Part shown: positions 1 to 9,272 of the stretch, one piece after another
How the letters are laid out: each line of letters starts with the position of its first letter
How positions within the stretch are numbered: position 1 is the first letter of the stretch
Assembly (NCBI GenBank): GCA_025357835.1
Contig: JANYLM010000089.1
Location: 1-50,673 of the forward strand
Length of the DNA: 50,673 nt
DNA from: Gammaproteobacteria bacterium
GTDB taxonomy: Bacteria > Pseudomonadota > Gammaproteobacteria > Steroidobacterales > Steroidobacteraceae
Direction: 5' to 3'
The notes under the pieces: generated by a model
Told to the model about the DNA's origin: nothing
Seen by the model: only the letters and a program-made list of their open reading frames with translations
Databases searched by the model: none
Program-made: the position numbers and the translations under genes

Positions 1-409
1 TCGGCACCTCATCGAGGGGGAAGGCCAGGAGCACGCCCTGACCGGACTTATCGAGACGGGCGCCGACGCGCACCCGGCTTGGCGCCGGTGCGCAATCGCC
101 GTGCAGATGCACGATGGCCGTGGGGCCTACGTCGAGCCGCACCAAACCGAGCCGCCACGGGAGGCGCTCTCGAAAATACGAATCGTTGCTGTGATGCACG
201 GTAGTTTCAGCGATCAACTCGCCGGTTCCCGACTGTTCGCGCCAGCGAAGAGTGCCCGATAGGCACCGGTGGCACATTTCACGCGACGGATATTGAACGG
301 CGCCGCAGGCAGCACACACTTGCAGCTCGAATCGCCCGCGTGCCGCCGCCGCAGTCAAGCCGAGCGCGGCACGCGATCTTGCCCCTGGCGGCAGCAGCGG
401 CGCAATCAT
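1..409 (-). CDS. DUF35 zinc-ribbon/OB-fold protein, partial (C-terminus beyond window)
   Basis: Reading leftward from an ATG at 409 gives an open frame to the window edge, about 136 residues. Residues C32/C35 and C46/C49 form a CxxC...CxxC zinc ribbon, followed by an OB-fold-like stretch (SGTGELIAETTVHH, then VGPTAIVHLHGD). This is the layout of DUF35 proteins, which bind thiolase-fold partners and, in steroid and bile-acid side-chain pathways, form complexes with Ltp2-type aldolases. Its ATG overlaps the stop of the thiolase-like gene by one base (ATGA), so the two are translationally coupled and probably form a complex. The family call is secure; the partner role is inferred from family and context. 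The true C-terminus is outside the window. Confidence 0.85.
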   Translation of the reverse strand, partial: MIAPLLPPGARSRAALGLTAAAARGRFELQVCAACGAVQYPSREMCHRCLSGTLRWREQSGTGELIAETTVHHSNDSYFRERLPWRLGLVRLDVGPTAIVHLHGDCAPAPSRVRVGARLDKSGQGVLLAFPLDEVP

Positions 410-1590
410 CAGGCGTCCGCCCGGCCGAGAATGGCCGCTCCCGAACACAATCCACGGTCATAGGTGATCATACCGAAGCCCACCGCGATGCCAAACCGGG
501 CGCCGGGAACCGCTTGCGCCAAATTGCGGCCTGTCAGCTGCCGAATGGACTCGACCAGTCCCAGAAATCCCGCCGCGCATCCCGCCTGTCCCGCCGATAG
601 CTGTCCGCCGCTGGTATTGATAGGGAATGTTCCGTCCGCCGTGAAGGAATGGCGGCGAATGAACTCCGGTCCCTCACCCTTGCGGCAGAAACCGAGATCC
701 TCGAGCTGTATTACCGACATCACCGGATAGTCATCATAGGTTTGGACAAAATCGATGTCGCCGGGTTCGACCCCTGCCGCGCCGTAAAGATGGTCCCGGT
801 CCAGAACCCAGCCGCCGCGCGTCTGGATCGGATCGTCCGGAAACGCATTGTGCCGTTCACAAGTCGAGAGCACCCGCACGTAGGGCAGACCGAGCGACTC
901 GGCGCGCTGCCGAGTCATGACCAAAAACCCTTCGGCCCCGGCACAGGGCATCACGCAATCGAACAGCCGAATGGGATCCGCGATGAGACGCGCCGACAGA
1001 TATTCCTCCAGAGTGAGCTTCCTTTTGAAAATGGCGTGGCGAAAACCGAGTGCATTGTCCCGCTGCGCCACGCAGAGCTTGCCGAAGTCTTCGCGAGTCG
1101 CGCCGTAGGTACGCATGTAGTACGAGGTCAGAAACGCGAAACTGGCATTGGGTCCGCCGGAGCCATAGGGGAATACGGCATCGCGCGCAAACACACTGAA
1201 GCTGCCGAGACTCTGGCGAAAGGAGTCGACATGGTTGGTGTCCGCGCCGATGCAGGCAACCACCTCAGCATCGCCTGACTGCACCGCACGCAGTGCGCGG
1301 CGCAGGGCGACGATGCCGCAGGCGCCGCCGAGCGGAACATAGTCAAGCCATCGCACGGTGACCCCCAGATGCTCGGTGAGTCCGATCGCCGTGTCCGGCG
1401 CCAGCATGAAGCTGCCGACACTCAGACCGTCGATGTCGGCCTTGTCAAGGCCAGACTCCTCGAGGAGGTGCGCCAGGGCCTGCGCGACGAACCAGTGCGC
1501 ATTGCGGACGGAGTAGCGGACATACGGCACAGTGACCGGCGCGACCAGCACCACATCACCGTAGTCTCGAGTATTACCGCTTGCGATCAA
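409..1590 (-). CDS. Thiolase-fold lipid-transfer/retro-aldolase-like protein (Ltp2/DitF type)
   Basis: The 393-residue protein has the SCP2/non-specific lipid-transfer thiolase fold. The usual nucleophile loop CxSG is replaced by GGACGIVAL (residues 88-96). Aligned on the conserved Gly, the nucleophilic Cys position is Gly89 and a Cys sits where Ser normally is. The motifs YDDYPV (285-290) and NTSGGQLSAGQAG (325-337) match the DitF/Ltp2 branch, where members act as side-chain retro-aldolases with a DUF35 partner rather than as classical thiolases. The start is a TTG at 1590, supported by GAGG five bases upstream and an in-frame stop just before it. It lies between the upstream acyl-CoA ligase (95-base gap) and the overlapping DUF35 gene. 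A retro-aldol or C-C cleavage step on an acyl-CoA is likely; the substrate is unknown. Confidence 0.82.
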   Translation of the reverse strand: MIASGNTRDYGDVVLVAPVTVPYVRYSVRNAHWFVAQALAHLLEESGLDKADIDGLSVGSFMLAPDTAIGLTEHLGVTVRWLDYVPLGGACGIVALRRALRAVQSGDAEVVACIGADTNHVDSFRQSLGSFSVFARDAVFPYGSGGPNASFAFLTSYYMRTYGATREDFGKLCVAQRDNALGFRHAIFKRKLTLEEYLSARLIADPIRLFDCVMPCAGAEGFLVMTRQRAESLGLPYVRVLSTCERHNAFPDDPIQTRGGWVLDRDHLYGAAGVEPGDIDFVQTYDDYPVMSVIQLEDLGFCRKGEGPEFIRRHSFTADGTFPINTSGGQLSAGQAGCAAGFLGLVESIRQLTGRNLAQAVPGARFGIAVGFGMITYDRGLCSGAAILGRADA

Positions 1591-1685
1591 TACATCCTCG
1601 CCGGTTTCGACACGTCATTAGTGTAATCGTAATAATTTGCATCGTGTCAATTGCCCCACCGTATCGTACGCGACAGCCCATGCCT

Positions 1686-3323
1686 TCAGATGCCTGCGGG
1701 AACCGCACGTTTCTTCAGGTGCCGCAGGTCAAAGGCCTGTGCCGACTCGACGGCGCCGGCAGCCAGAGCCTTGATTTGTCCGCGCGCCAGTTTCTGTGAT
1801 GCGGTTTGCGGCAGCTCGCTGCGGAATGCAATGTAGCCCGGCGCCTTGTAGTAGGCTAAGAGCTGCTGACAGTGAGTCTGCAGCCGGATCGCCGTGTCGA
1901 GAGAAACCGCAATCTGGGGACGCAGCACCACGAAGGCGAAGACTTCCTCGCCACGGATATCGTCCGTGACCGGGCAAACCGCCGATGCCAGCACATCGGG
2001 TTGAGTCTGGAGCGCGCTTTCGACTTCGACGGCCGCGATGTTCTCGCCGCTGCGGCGTACCACGTTTTTCGATCGATCGACGAAGAAAAAGCAACCGTCC
2101 GCGCCGACTCGCACGAGATCGCCGGTATGAAAGCAGCCGTCGGCCCAGGCCTGCGCGGTCGCCACATCGTCCTTGTAGTAGCCGGCGAAGAATCCACGCC
2201 GCGGATCGGGGCCGTCGCGTTTCACCAGCAACTCGCCGGCCGTTCCCGGCGCGACATCGGCACCGCTTTCGTCGACAACGCGGTACACCAGCCCCGGCGG
2301 CGCCTTGCCGAAACAGCGCTGCCCCAGGTGGCGCGGTTCTCGGTTCGCGGTGATCCAAGCGCCGGCGCCTGTTTCGGTCATCGCCCAGGCTTCAATTAGG
2401 GGCACGCCAAAGCGCGTTTCGAATGCCGCTTGGTGCCGTGGGTCCGCCCCCGCGCCGAAGGCGAAGCGCACGACTGCGGCCACATTGTCCTCGCTCGAGG
2501 CCGGAGCGCTCAGCAACATCGCCGGCATCACGCCGAGATAGTGAAACGCGGTGGCCCGGCTGGTGCGGATGGACTGCCACCAGGTCGATGGATGAAATCG
2601 ATCCAGCTGGATCAGGCAGCCCCCCGTCATCAGCACGGCCATAAAGGAGCATGCCAGAGCGTTCATATGCGTGACGGGAAGCGGGGTGGCGAGGCGGTCG
2701 CCGACCCTGTCAAATCGACAGTACCCGCCGAGTTCGGTGTACAGTCTGCCGATCTCGAGAAAGTACTCGTTCGTTAGTATGCAGCCCTTCGGTGTGCCGG
2801 TGGTTCCGGAGGTATATAGAAGCGCCGCCTCGCCCGCGCCGGCCGCGCGCGGCCCCGCCGCCCGGGCAAACGCCGCGTTGTTTTCCGTAAGCACTTGCAG
2901 CGGCGCCATGCCGTCGAGCGCCGCCCGTAAATGAGCCGCATGCCCTGGATGCGTTACAGCAAGCGTCACATCGGCGTGGCCTACGACATACGCCAATTCC
3001 GTGACGCTCATGGCGGCATTGAGCGGTACGGCACTGACCTGCAGCTTGGCCAAGGCGAGAAAGTAGAGAAAGAAATCAGGTCTGTTGTCGAGGGCGAGGG
3101 CCACCCGGTGTCCGGGCCCGTACCCGGCCGCCTGCAGCCGGGATGCCAGCGCATCGACGCGGGCGTGAGCCTCGGCATAGCTCAATGTCAGCGAGCCCTG
3201 GGAATAGGCTCGGCAGGCCTCAAAGGGCACATGCAGGAAATCCCGACTCGCGCAGGCGGATGCGGTGCTGTCGAACACTGCGCAAATCGATTGAGTGCCG
3301 GAATTCGCCGCCATTGGTGCCAT
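1686..3323 (-). CDS. AMP-forming acyl-CoA ligase (CaiC-like)
   Basis: This 545-residue protein belongs to the ANL superfamily, which activates a carboxylic acid through an acyl-adenylate and transfers it to CoA. The P-loop LLYTSGTTGTPKG occupies about residues 168-180. It is followed by AWAMTETGAG (A5-like), the hinge region HTGDLVRVGADG, RSGENIAAVEVE, and a C-terminal LPQTASQKLARG with the catalytic Lys. The overall form resembles crotonobetaine/carnitine or medium-chain ligases, but the acid cannot be told. It is the first gene of the leftward unit, ahead of the Ltp-like and DUF35 genes. Two ATG codons (3323 and 3314) could start it; neither has a strong ribosome site. The 145 bases to the divergent TonB receptor must hold promoters for both units. 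Confidence 0.88.
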   Translation of the reverse strand: MAPMAANSGTQSICAVFDSTASACASRDFLHVPFEACRAYSQGSLTLSYAEAHARVDALASRLQAAGYGPGHRVALALDNRPDFFLYFLALAKLQVSAVPLNAAMSVTELAYVVGHADVTLAVTHPGHAAHLRAALDGMAPLQVLTENNAAFARAAGPRAAGAGEAALLYTSGTTGTPKGCILTNEYFLEIGRLYTELGGYCRFDRVGDRLATPLPVTHMNALACSFMAVLMTGGCLIQLDRFHPSTWWQSIRTSRATAFHYLGVMPAMLLSAPASSEDNVAAVVRFAFGAGADPRHQAAFETRFGVPLIEAWAMTETGAGAWITANREPRHLGQRCFGKAPPGLVYRVVDESGADVAPGTAGELLVKRDGPDPRRGFFAGYYKDDVATAQAWADGCFHTGDLVRVGADGCFFFVDRSKNVVRRSGENIAAVEVESALQTQPDVLASAVCPVTDDIRGEEVFAFVVLRPQIAVSLDTAIRLQTHCQQLLAYYKAPGYIAFRSELPQTASQKLARGQIKALAAGAVESAQAFDLRHLKKRAVPAGI

Positions 3324-3468
3324 GCCGAAGGGAAACCGTTGACGCGCGAGCCTACAGGAAAATTCCCGCAGTGCGATTCGACTTCGAGCGATTTTCCGAT
3401 GCCGTACGCTGCATTCGTTTCCCGGGTCGCGTCGCCGCCGCTCTAAGGTCTACCATAAGGGGAATATC

Positions 3469-5781
3469 ATGACTAAAACTCGATGTGCTGGGGGAATGAT
3501 GCAAAGCCATATGACGCGACAGACACTTCGGACTCGCACCACGCGTGCGTCCATGGGAATTATCCTCGCGCTCGGACCGTGGACCGCCTGCCTTGCGGTG
3601 GATGCCGGCGAAGATGACAAGCTCGGCGAGATCGTGGTCACAGCTCAGAGGCGCGAACAGAACCTGCAGGACGTGGGTACTTCAGTTACCGCGTTTGACG
3701 CCCATACGCTCGAGCAGCTCGGCTTCAAGGATGTCACGGATATCGCGGGACAGGTGCCGGGTCTGCAGTATAACCAGTACGGCGCGACGGTGACCATTTA
3801 CAATCTGCGCGGCGTATCGCAGAACGATTTCAGCGACCACCAAGAAGCGCCCATCGCCGTATACGCGGACGACGCCTACATCGGCACCACAGGGGCACTC
3901 GCCGGCTCGCTGTTCGATCTGCAGCGGGTCGAAGTGCTGCGCGGACCGCAGGGCACATTGTTCGGGCGCAACGCCACCGGCGGCCTGATCCAGTACCTGA
4001 GCAAGGCGCCGACTGACACCCCTGAAGCCTACTTGCAATTAACTGGCGGAAATTTCGGTACCTACGAGTCCGAAGGGGCGGTGAGCGGACCCTTGAGCGA
4101 TAAGGTCACGGCGCGGCTGTCGTTCGACACGGCCACTCATCAGGGCTATATCTCGAACCGAATTGGGCATTCGATAAATGACCAACATCAATATGCGACC
4201 CGACTGCAATTCCGCATCACGCCGTCCGACAGCGGCGAGATTCTGATCAAGCTGCATGCGCTGACCAACAGTCACGAAACTGCAGGCAACTATTCCTGGG
4301 CAGCCTCTATCCCTGACGCCACCGGCCGCGGAGTGTTCGCGCCGGCCGGCACTCCGGACTTGGGCGGTTACGTGAATTCGAGCAGCAGCCCCTTCAGTCA
4401 GGCGGAGGATCGCCGTGGCCTGTTCAACCGTACGGTTTGGGGCGCCAACGTTCGGGTCAACTGGCGTTTCGACGCCTTCTCGCTCGCGTCCGTTACTGAC
4501 TATCTCAAGATGCAGAAGCGCTACGGTGAGGACTCGGATGTGTCGCCAAATCCGCTCTTCAACTACGACACTGAAGCGCACTACCAGCAGTTCTCCCAAG
4601 AGTTCCGCCTCAATGGCAAGTCCGGAGGATTGCGCTGGATTGCCGGGGCTTACTACCTCAACTACAAGACCACGAATTTTGAGCAGACCACATTGCCTGA
4701 CTTCATTCCTCCCGTGCCTTTCCCCTATGGCAATGGGTTGGCGAATCTGAATCTGCGCACCAGTTCGCCCTCGGCGTTCGGGCAGCTGGAATACAGCTTC
4801 AGCGATCACTGGGTGGGCATCGTCGGTGCGCGCTACACCATCGACCAGAAGCAGTACTTGTACAATTACAGCTGCAATGTATGCGGCCCACCGGCCGCTA
4901 ATGCGCCGCCCGGAGGCTTCCCGTTCAACCTGACCTATTCCACCGCCGCCGGCTACCCGGATGCGGAGAAGACCTATCGCATGCCCATGGGCAAGGTCGA
5001 GCTCGACTACAAGATCGATCAGGAAAATTTGCTGTACGCCAGCGTTAACCGCGGCGCCAAGGGCGGCGGTTGGTCGGCGCCCAGCTCCGGCTATGTGAAT
5101 TTGAATCCCGCGTACACCTTCGTGCCCACGCTGAAGATGAACTACGACGAGGAGCGCCTCACCAGCTACGAAGCCGGCTTCAAGTCGACGTTTTGGGACG
5201 GTGCGGCGCGACTCAACGGCGATGTTTTCTACTACGACTACAAGAATTATCAAGGTTTCTTCCTCGATGTCGCCACGCAAATCGTCGAGAACATCGACGC
5301 CAAGGTGAAGGGCAGCGAACTTGAACTCGCGGTGGTTCCTTTCCACGGCATGCATGTACAGCTGGGTGTCTCCTACCTCGACACTCAAGCCCTCAATGTG
5401 CCCACACCGTCGGGCGTTCTGGTCACGTCTCAGTTGCCGCAGGCGCCGCCGTGGAGCGTGAATGCTGTGGCCCGCTACGAATGGCCGGCCTTCGGCGGCA
5501 AACTGTCGGCTGAGGTTGACGCGAAGTGGAATAAGTCGGTGTATCTGGAACTGATCAACGCACCTGTTGATCTGGAGCCCTCGTATACGCTGACCAATGC
5601 CCGCGTCGGGTACACGGATCCCAGCGGCCGTTGGGACGTCTCGGCGTATTGCAAGAATTGCGTCAATACCCAGTACCGAGTCTACAACCTGGATCTCTCC
5701 GGGTTCCTCGGTATCAACCAGTCGGTCTACGGCCCGCCGCGTCTCTATGGCGCGAGCGTGGCGTACCACTGGGGCAAGTGA
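3469..5781 (+). CDS. TonB-dependent outer-membrane receptor
   Basis: A 770-residue TonB-dependent receptor imports its ligand across the outer membrane using energy from TonB-ExbBD. A long basic leader and hydrophobic stretch (SMGIILALGPWTACLAV) precede the TonB-box/plug start GEIVVTAQRREQ. The plug carries RVEVLRGPQGTLFGRNATGG and is followed by a beta-barrel ending in YHWGK. The ATG at 3469 has AAGGGGA six bases upstream. The predicted leader is unusually long, so an internal ATG could be the true start. It opens the rightward catabolic run, 28 bases before the permease gene, so the cluster's substrate or a relative is the likely ligand. Receptors of this kind are common in bacteria that degrade hydrophobic or aromatic compounds. 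The ligand is not predictable from sequence. Confidence 0.92.
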   Translation: MTKTRCAGGMMQSHMTRQTLRTRTTRASMGIILALGPWTACLAVDAGEDDKLGEIVVTAQRREQNLQDVGTSVTAFDAHTLEQLGFKDVTDIAGQVPGLQYNQYGATVTIYNLRGVSQNDFSDHQEAPIAVYADDAYIGTTGALAGSLFDLQRVEVLRGPQGTLFGRNATGGLIQYLSKAPTDTPEAYLQLTGGNFGTYESEGAVSGPLSDKVTARLSFDTATHQGYISNRIGHSINDQHQYATRLQFRITPSDSGEILIKLHALTNSHETAGNYSWAASIPDATGRGVFAPAGTPDLGGYVNSSSSPFSQAEDRRGLFNRTVWGANVRVNWRFDAFSLASVTDYLKMQKRYGEDSDVSPNPLFNYDTEAHYQQFSQEFRLNGKSGGLRWIAGAYYLNYKTTNFEQTTLPDFIPPVPFPYGNGLANLNLRTSSPSAFGQLEYSFSDHWVGIVGARYTIDQKQYLYNYSCNVCGPPAANAPPGGFPFNLTYSTAAGYPDAEKTYRMPMGKVELDYKIDQENLLYASVNRGAKGGGWSAPSSGYVNLNPAYTFVPTLKMNYDEERLTSYEAGFKSTFWDGAARLNGDVFYYDYKNYQGFFLDVATQIVENIDAKVKGSELELAVVPFHGMHVQLGVSYLDTQALNVPTPSGVLVTSQLPQAPPWSVNAVARYEWPAFGGKLSAEVDAKWNKSVYLELINAPVDLEPSYTLTNARVGYTDPSGRWDVSAYCKNCVNTQYRVYNLDLSGFLGINQSVYGPPRLYGASVAYHWGK

Positions 5782-5809
5782 TTTTAGCGGCCCGCCATAG
5801 GAGCAAAGC

Positions 5810-7156
5810 ATGAGCGACAGTCCCGCAGCGGGCTCCGGCGCACCGGCGACGCTGAAAGCGGGTTCGCTGCACTGGCTGCAGGTCGCCGCCCTAGGCATAG
5901 CCATCGCGATTTCCGGCAATGTCTCGGGATGGAACTATGGCCTCGGTGTCGGCGGTTGGGGCGGTATGCTGCTCGCCGCGCTCGCCATGGCAGTGCTGTT
6001 TCTATGCCTGACACAGAGCCTGGCAGAACTGGCTGCGGCATTGCCCGAGGCAGGAGGGTTCGACGGTTACGTGCGCCGGGCCTTGGGGCCGACGGCGGCC
6101 TATCTTGCCGGCATGTCGGTGGCGATCGCCCTTGCGGTGGGTGCGGGCCTCGCAGTGTCCTTCAGCGAGGCCTATGTATCGGCTTGGCTTGGATTAGGCG
6201 GCTGGCCGGTCAAGCTGGCGTTTCTCATCGTGGTCTTGGGGCTGCAGCTACGCGGCGCCAGCGAGGCGGTGGGCCTTACCGTAGCCGTCGGCGTGGCCGC
6301 GCTGGTGATTCTGGTGGCCTTCTGTTTATTCATGGCGCCCGAGTTTCAATCGGCGCGCTTGTTCAGCGCCGTGCCAAACGGCCCGCGCAGCCTTCTGCCC
6401 CATGGCTTCGCCGGCGCCGCCCGCTGTATCCCCTTTGCCCTATTTCTATTCCTGGGAGTGGAGCAATCCGCGCACGCAGCCGCCGAAATGCGCGATATGG
6501 CGCGCAACATGCCCAAGGCGCTGGCAACAGCCATCGGTGTCGCCTTCGTGATCGGGATGTGCGTGCTCTTGATAGCCACCGGGGGAACCGGCGCCGACCG
6601 GCTCGCCGCCGTCGACGATCCCTTGTTTGCCGCGGTAACGGCAAATTTGGGGCGAACCGGCGAGGGCTTCATGGTGCGCCTGGTGGGCGCCGGCGCACTT
6701 GTCGCACTCCTTGGAACATTCTTTTCGCTGGCCTACGCGGGTTCACGACAGTTCTACCATCTGGCGCAGGCGGGGTTCCTGCCCCGCGTCTTCGGCAGCG
6801 TCAATGCACGTCAGGCGCCGGCTGCCGCCGTGTACCTGGTCGGCGTTATCGCGCTGGCGACCGCCGCATTTGCGCCGAACAATGCCATGGTCGTATTCAT
6901 CTTCCTCATCAGCGTGTCGCATATGCTCATTCTTGCCGCGTTTCTGCGTCTTCGGCATCGGGAGCCCGGGTTGGCGCGTAGCTACCGCGCGCTCGGCGGC
7001 TCACCCATCGCAGCCGTGGCTCTGCTCCTATCGGTCGCGGTGATGGTGTCCTGCTACCAGCTCGAGGCCCGTGCATTGCAGGTCGCCATCGCGGCGATCG
7101 CCTTGTTGATCGCGCAGTTCGTGTGGCTGAAGCCGGCGCGATTGCGCGCAACTTAG
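5810..7156 (+). CDS. APC-superfamily permease, ethanolamine-permease (EAT)-like
   Basis: The 448-residue, strongly hydrophobic protein should form about 12 inner-membrane helices. Its N-terminal part (ISGNVSGWNYGLGVGGWGG, then MAVLFLCLTQSLAELAAALP and AGGFDGYVRRALGP) has the ISGxxxGWNxGL, SLAEL and RRAxGP pattern that I recall from ethanolamine permeases of the EAT family. The start has a good ribosome site (TAGGAG, seven bases). Three downstream genes, a PLP phospho-lyase-like enzyme, an APH-fold kinase and an aldehyde dehydrogenase, make a small amino alcohol the most sensible cargo. APC family: very sure. Ethanolamine-type substrate: inference from motifs and neighbours; a larger amine or amino acid remains possible. 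Confidence 0.87.
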   Translation: MSDSPAAGSGAPATLKAGSLHWLQVAALGIAIAISGNVSGWNYGLGVGGWGGMLLAALAMAVLFLCLTQSLAELAAALPEAGGFDGYVRRALGPTAAYLAGMSVAIALAVGAGLAVSFSEAYVSAWLGLGGWPVKLAFLIVVLGLQLRGASEAVGLTVAVGVAALVILVAFCLFMAPEFQSARLFSAVPNGPRSLLPHGFAGAARCIPFALFLFLGVEQSAHAAAEMRDMARNMPKALATAIGVAFVIGMCVLLIATGGTGADRLAAVDDPLFAAVTANLGRTGEGFMVRLVGAGALVALLGTFFSLAYAGSRQFYHLAQAGFLPRVFGSVNARQAPAAAVYLVGVIALATAAFAPNNAMVVFIFLISVSHMLILAAFLRLRHREPGLARSYRALGGSPIAAVALLLSVAVMVSCYQLEARALQVAIAAIALLIAQFVWLKPARLRAT

Positions 7157-7181
7157 AAAATCGAACCTAGAGGAATTCATC

Positions 7182-7976
7182 ATGATCGTCGATCTATCGA
7201 ACAAAGTGGCCATCGTCACCGGCGGGGGTCAAGGCATCGGCGAGGGCATCGCTCGCGTATTTGCCAACGCCGGCGCCAAGATCGTCATCGCCACGCGCAG
7301 CTCGGCGAACGGTCAGTCAGTGGCCGACTCCATCGTCAAGAGCGGCGGCGTCGCCTGGCTCAACCAGACGGATGTGGGCCGCCGCGCTGAGGTGAAGCGC
7401 GTGGTTGCGCAAACGGTGGAGCGCTTCGGGCGACTGGACATCGTGGTACACAATGCGGCCGTATACCCTGTTTTACCCATAGAGCAGCTGTCGGATGCCG
7501 ATCTCGATCTTACTCTCGCGGTGAACCTCAAGGCAGGATTCTGGTTCATTCAGGAGGCTCTGCCGCACCTGCGCAAACAAGGCGGCGGGCGGTTCCTCTT
7601 CACATCGTCCGTCACCGGACCCAATGTCGCCATGCCGGGTACGGCGCACTACGCGGCATCGAAGTGCGGTATCAACGGCCTGATCCGCACCGCGGCGCTG
7701 GAGTACGCGCGCCAGAACATCACCGTGAACGGCGTTGAACCCGGCTACATTCTCACGCCTGCTATGGACGCGCTGGGTGGGCCGGAAGCGCTGGCGCAAA
7801 TGGCAACCCAGATCCCGCTGGGCAAGCTGGGGCATCCCAACGATATCGCGAATACCATGTTGTTCTTGGCCTCCGACGCCGCAGCCTACATCACGGGCCA
7901 GACCATCGTCGTTGATGGGGGTTCGACGCTGCCGGAGAGTCCGGTGGTTCTCGAATCCTTCTACCTGGGTCAGTGA
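7182..7976 (+). CDS. Short-chain dehydrogenase/reductase
   Basis: A classical SDR of 264 residues. It has TGGGQGIG (13-20) for NAD(P) binding, HNAAV (about 90-94) in place of the usual NNAG, a catalytic Ser at about 143, and YAASK with Tyr157 and Lys161. The C-terminal ITGQTIVVDGG is typical of FabG-like members. AGAGGA eight bases before the ATG supports the start. It lies between the permease and the PLP enzyme, so oxidation of a secondary alcohol or reduction of a ketone in the same amine/amino-alcohol substrate is plausible. The direction and substrate cannot be inferred. Confidence 0.9.
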   Translation: MIVDLSNKVAIVTGGGQGIGEGIARVFANAGAKIVIATRSSANGQSVADSIVKSGGVAWLNQTDVGRRAEVKRVVAQTVERFGRLDIVVHNAAVYPVLPIEQLSDADLDLTLAVNLKAGFWFIQEALPHLRKQGGGRFLFTSSVTGPNVAMPGTAHYAASKCGINGLIRTAALEYARQNITVNGVEPGYILTPAMDALGGPEALAQMATQIPLGKLGHPNDIANTMLFLASDAAAYITGQTIVVDGGSTLPESPVVLESFYLGQ

Positions 7977-7991
7977 CGGAAAGAGGCGCCA

Positions 7992-9272
7992 GTGCAAACC
8001 GATTCATTGCTCGAGCGGCGTTATCGTGTACTGGGGCACAACTCGCCGCTGTTTTACGACAAACCCTTGCACTTGGTGCGCGGCGAGGGCGTGTGGCTGT
8101 ATGACGCCGAGGGCAGGCGCTACCTAGATGCCTACAACAATGTGCCGCACGTCGGCCATTGCCACCCACGCGTGGTGGCGGCGCTGAGCCGTCAGGCAGC
8201 TACCCTCAACATCCACACGCGCTATCTCGATGAGAATGTGGTGGCCTATGCCGAGCGGCTAACATCGCTCTTCGACCCGCAGCTCTCTATGGCCATGTTC
8301 TGCTGCACCGGAAGCGAAGCGAACGAGCTCGCTTTGCGCATCGCGCGCGATTGCAGCGGCGGTTTAGGGATCATATCAACGGCCTGGGCGTATCACGGCA
8401 ACACGGCGGCCGTGATGCAGGTGAGCTCATTGTTCACTCCCGAGGACCGGCGCGGTCCATATGTGCGCACGGTGCCGGTGATGGATCCCTATCGGGATCG
8501 CGCCGGGCGCAGCGACGAGGAACTGGCAACGGCCTACGCCGACGATGTAAAACGCGCCATCGATTCGTTTAGCGCGGCGGGGGTACGCTTCGCGGGACTG
8601 CTGTACTGCACCGCCTTCTCCAGCGAGGGACTGCCGACAGTTCCCGTCGGATTCATGGCGAAGGCGCTGGCGCACGTGCATGCCGCCGGCGGCTACTTCA
8701 TTGCCGACGAAGTGCAGGCAGGCTTCGGCCGTATGGGCAGCCATATTTGGGGACACCAAAAGCTGGGTGTCGTTCCCGACATCGTCACCATGGGCAAGCC
8801 CATGGGCAACGGTCATCCGCTGGCCGGAGTGGTGGCGCGCCGCGACCTGGTCGAGGCATTTACGAAGAGCAACATGTACTTCAATACCTTCGGCGGCAAC
8901 CCGGTGTCCGCCGCTGTCGGCATGGCGGTTCTCGATGTGATCGAGGAGGAAGGGCTACGCGAAAATGCCGTTACCGTCGGCGATTACACGCTGGCGAAGC
9001 TCAAGCAGCTCGGCGAGCGGCATACGCTCATCGGCGATGTGCGCGGCGCCGGCATGTTCTTCGCTGTCGAACTGGTCAGCGATCACCAAGCCAAGACTCC
9101 TGCGACGGCACAAACCAAACGTCTGATCAATCTAATGCGCGAGCGCGGGGTGTTGATCAGCCGCATCGGAATGCACGACAATATCCTGAAAATACGCCCG
9201 CCCATGCCGTTCTCGCAGCAGCACGCCGACTTGCTGGTCGACACGCTCGACCAGGTAATGGAGACGCTGTGA
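7992..9272 (+). CDS. Class III PLP enzyme resembling ethanolamine-phosphate/phosphohydroxylysine phospho-lyase
   Basis: The protein (426 residues, GTG start) is a fold-type I PLP enzyme of the class III aminotransferase group. The PLP Lys is K269 in VTMGKPMGNGHPLAG, and IADEVQAGFGR (about 237-247) holds the PLP-binding Asp. The N-terminal NVPHVGHCHPRVV, TRYLDENVVAYAERL and GSEANELALRIAR segments, plus FNTFGGNPVS, agree closely with my recall of animal ETNPPL/PHYKPL, which eliminate phosphate and ammonia from phosphoethanolamine or 5-phosphohydroxylysine to give an aldehyde. The next gene, overlapping by four bases, is an APH-fold kinase of the kind that makes such phosphates, and an aldehyde dehydrogenase follows. 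A phospho-lyase is therefore more likely than an ordinary transaminase, though assignment within class III enzymes by eye is not certain. Confidence 0.85.
   Translation: MQTDSLLERRYRVLGHNSPLFYDKPLHLVRGEGVWLYDAEGRRYLDAYNNVPHVGHCHPRVVAALSRQAATLNIHTRYLDENVVAYAERLTSLFDPQLSMAMFCCTGSEANELALRIARDCSGGLGIISTAWAYHGNTAAVMQVSSLFTPEDRRGPYVRTVPVMDPYRDRAGRSDEELATAYADDVKRAIDSFSAAGVRFAGLLYCTAFSSEGLPTVPVGFMAKALAHVHAAGGYFIADEVQAGFGRMGSHIWGHQKLGVVPDIVTMGKPMGNGHPLAGVVARRDLVEAFTKSNMYFNTFGGNPVSAAVGMAVLDVIEEEGLRENAVTVGDYTLAKLKQLGERHTLIGDVRGAGMFFAVELVSDHQAKTPATAQTKRLINLMRERGVLISRIGMHDNILKIRPPMPFSQQHADLLVDTLDQVMETL

Noticed and set aside
4039..5919. Long leftward open frame (626 codons) opposite the first TonB receptor
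   Set aside because: It is antisense to a clear receptor gene. GC-rich third positions keep the opposite strand open, and its translation has no recognisable domain.
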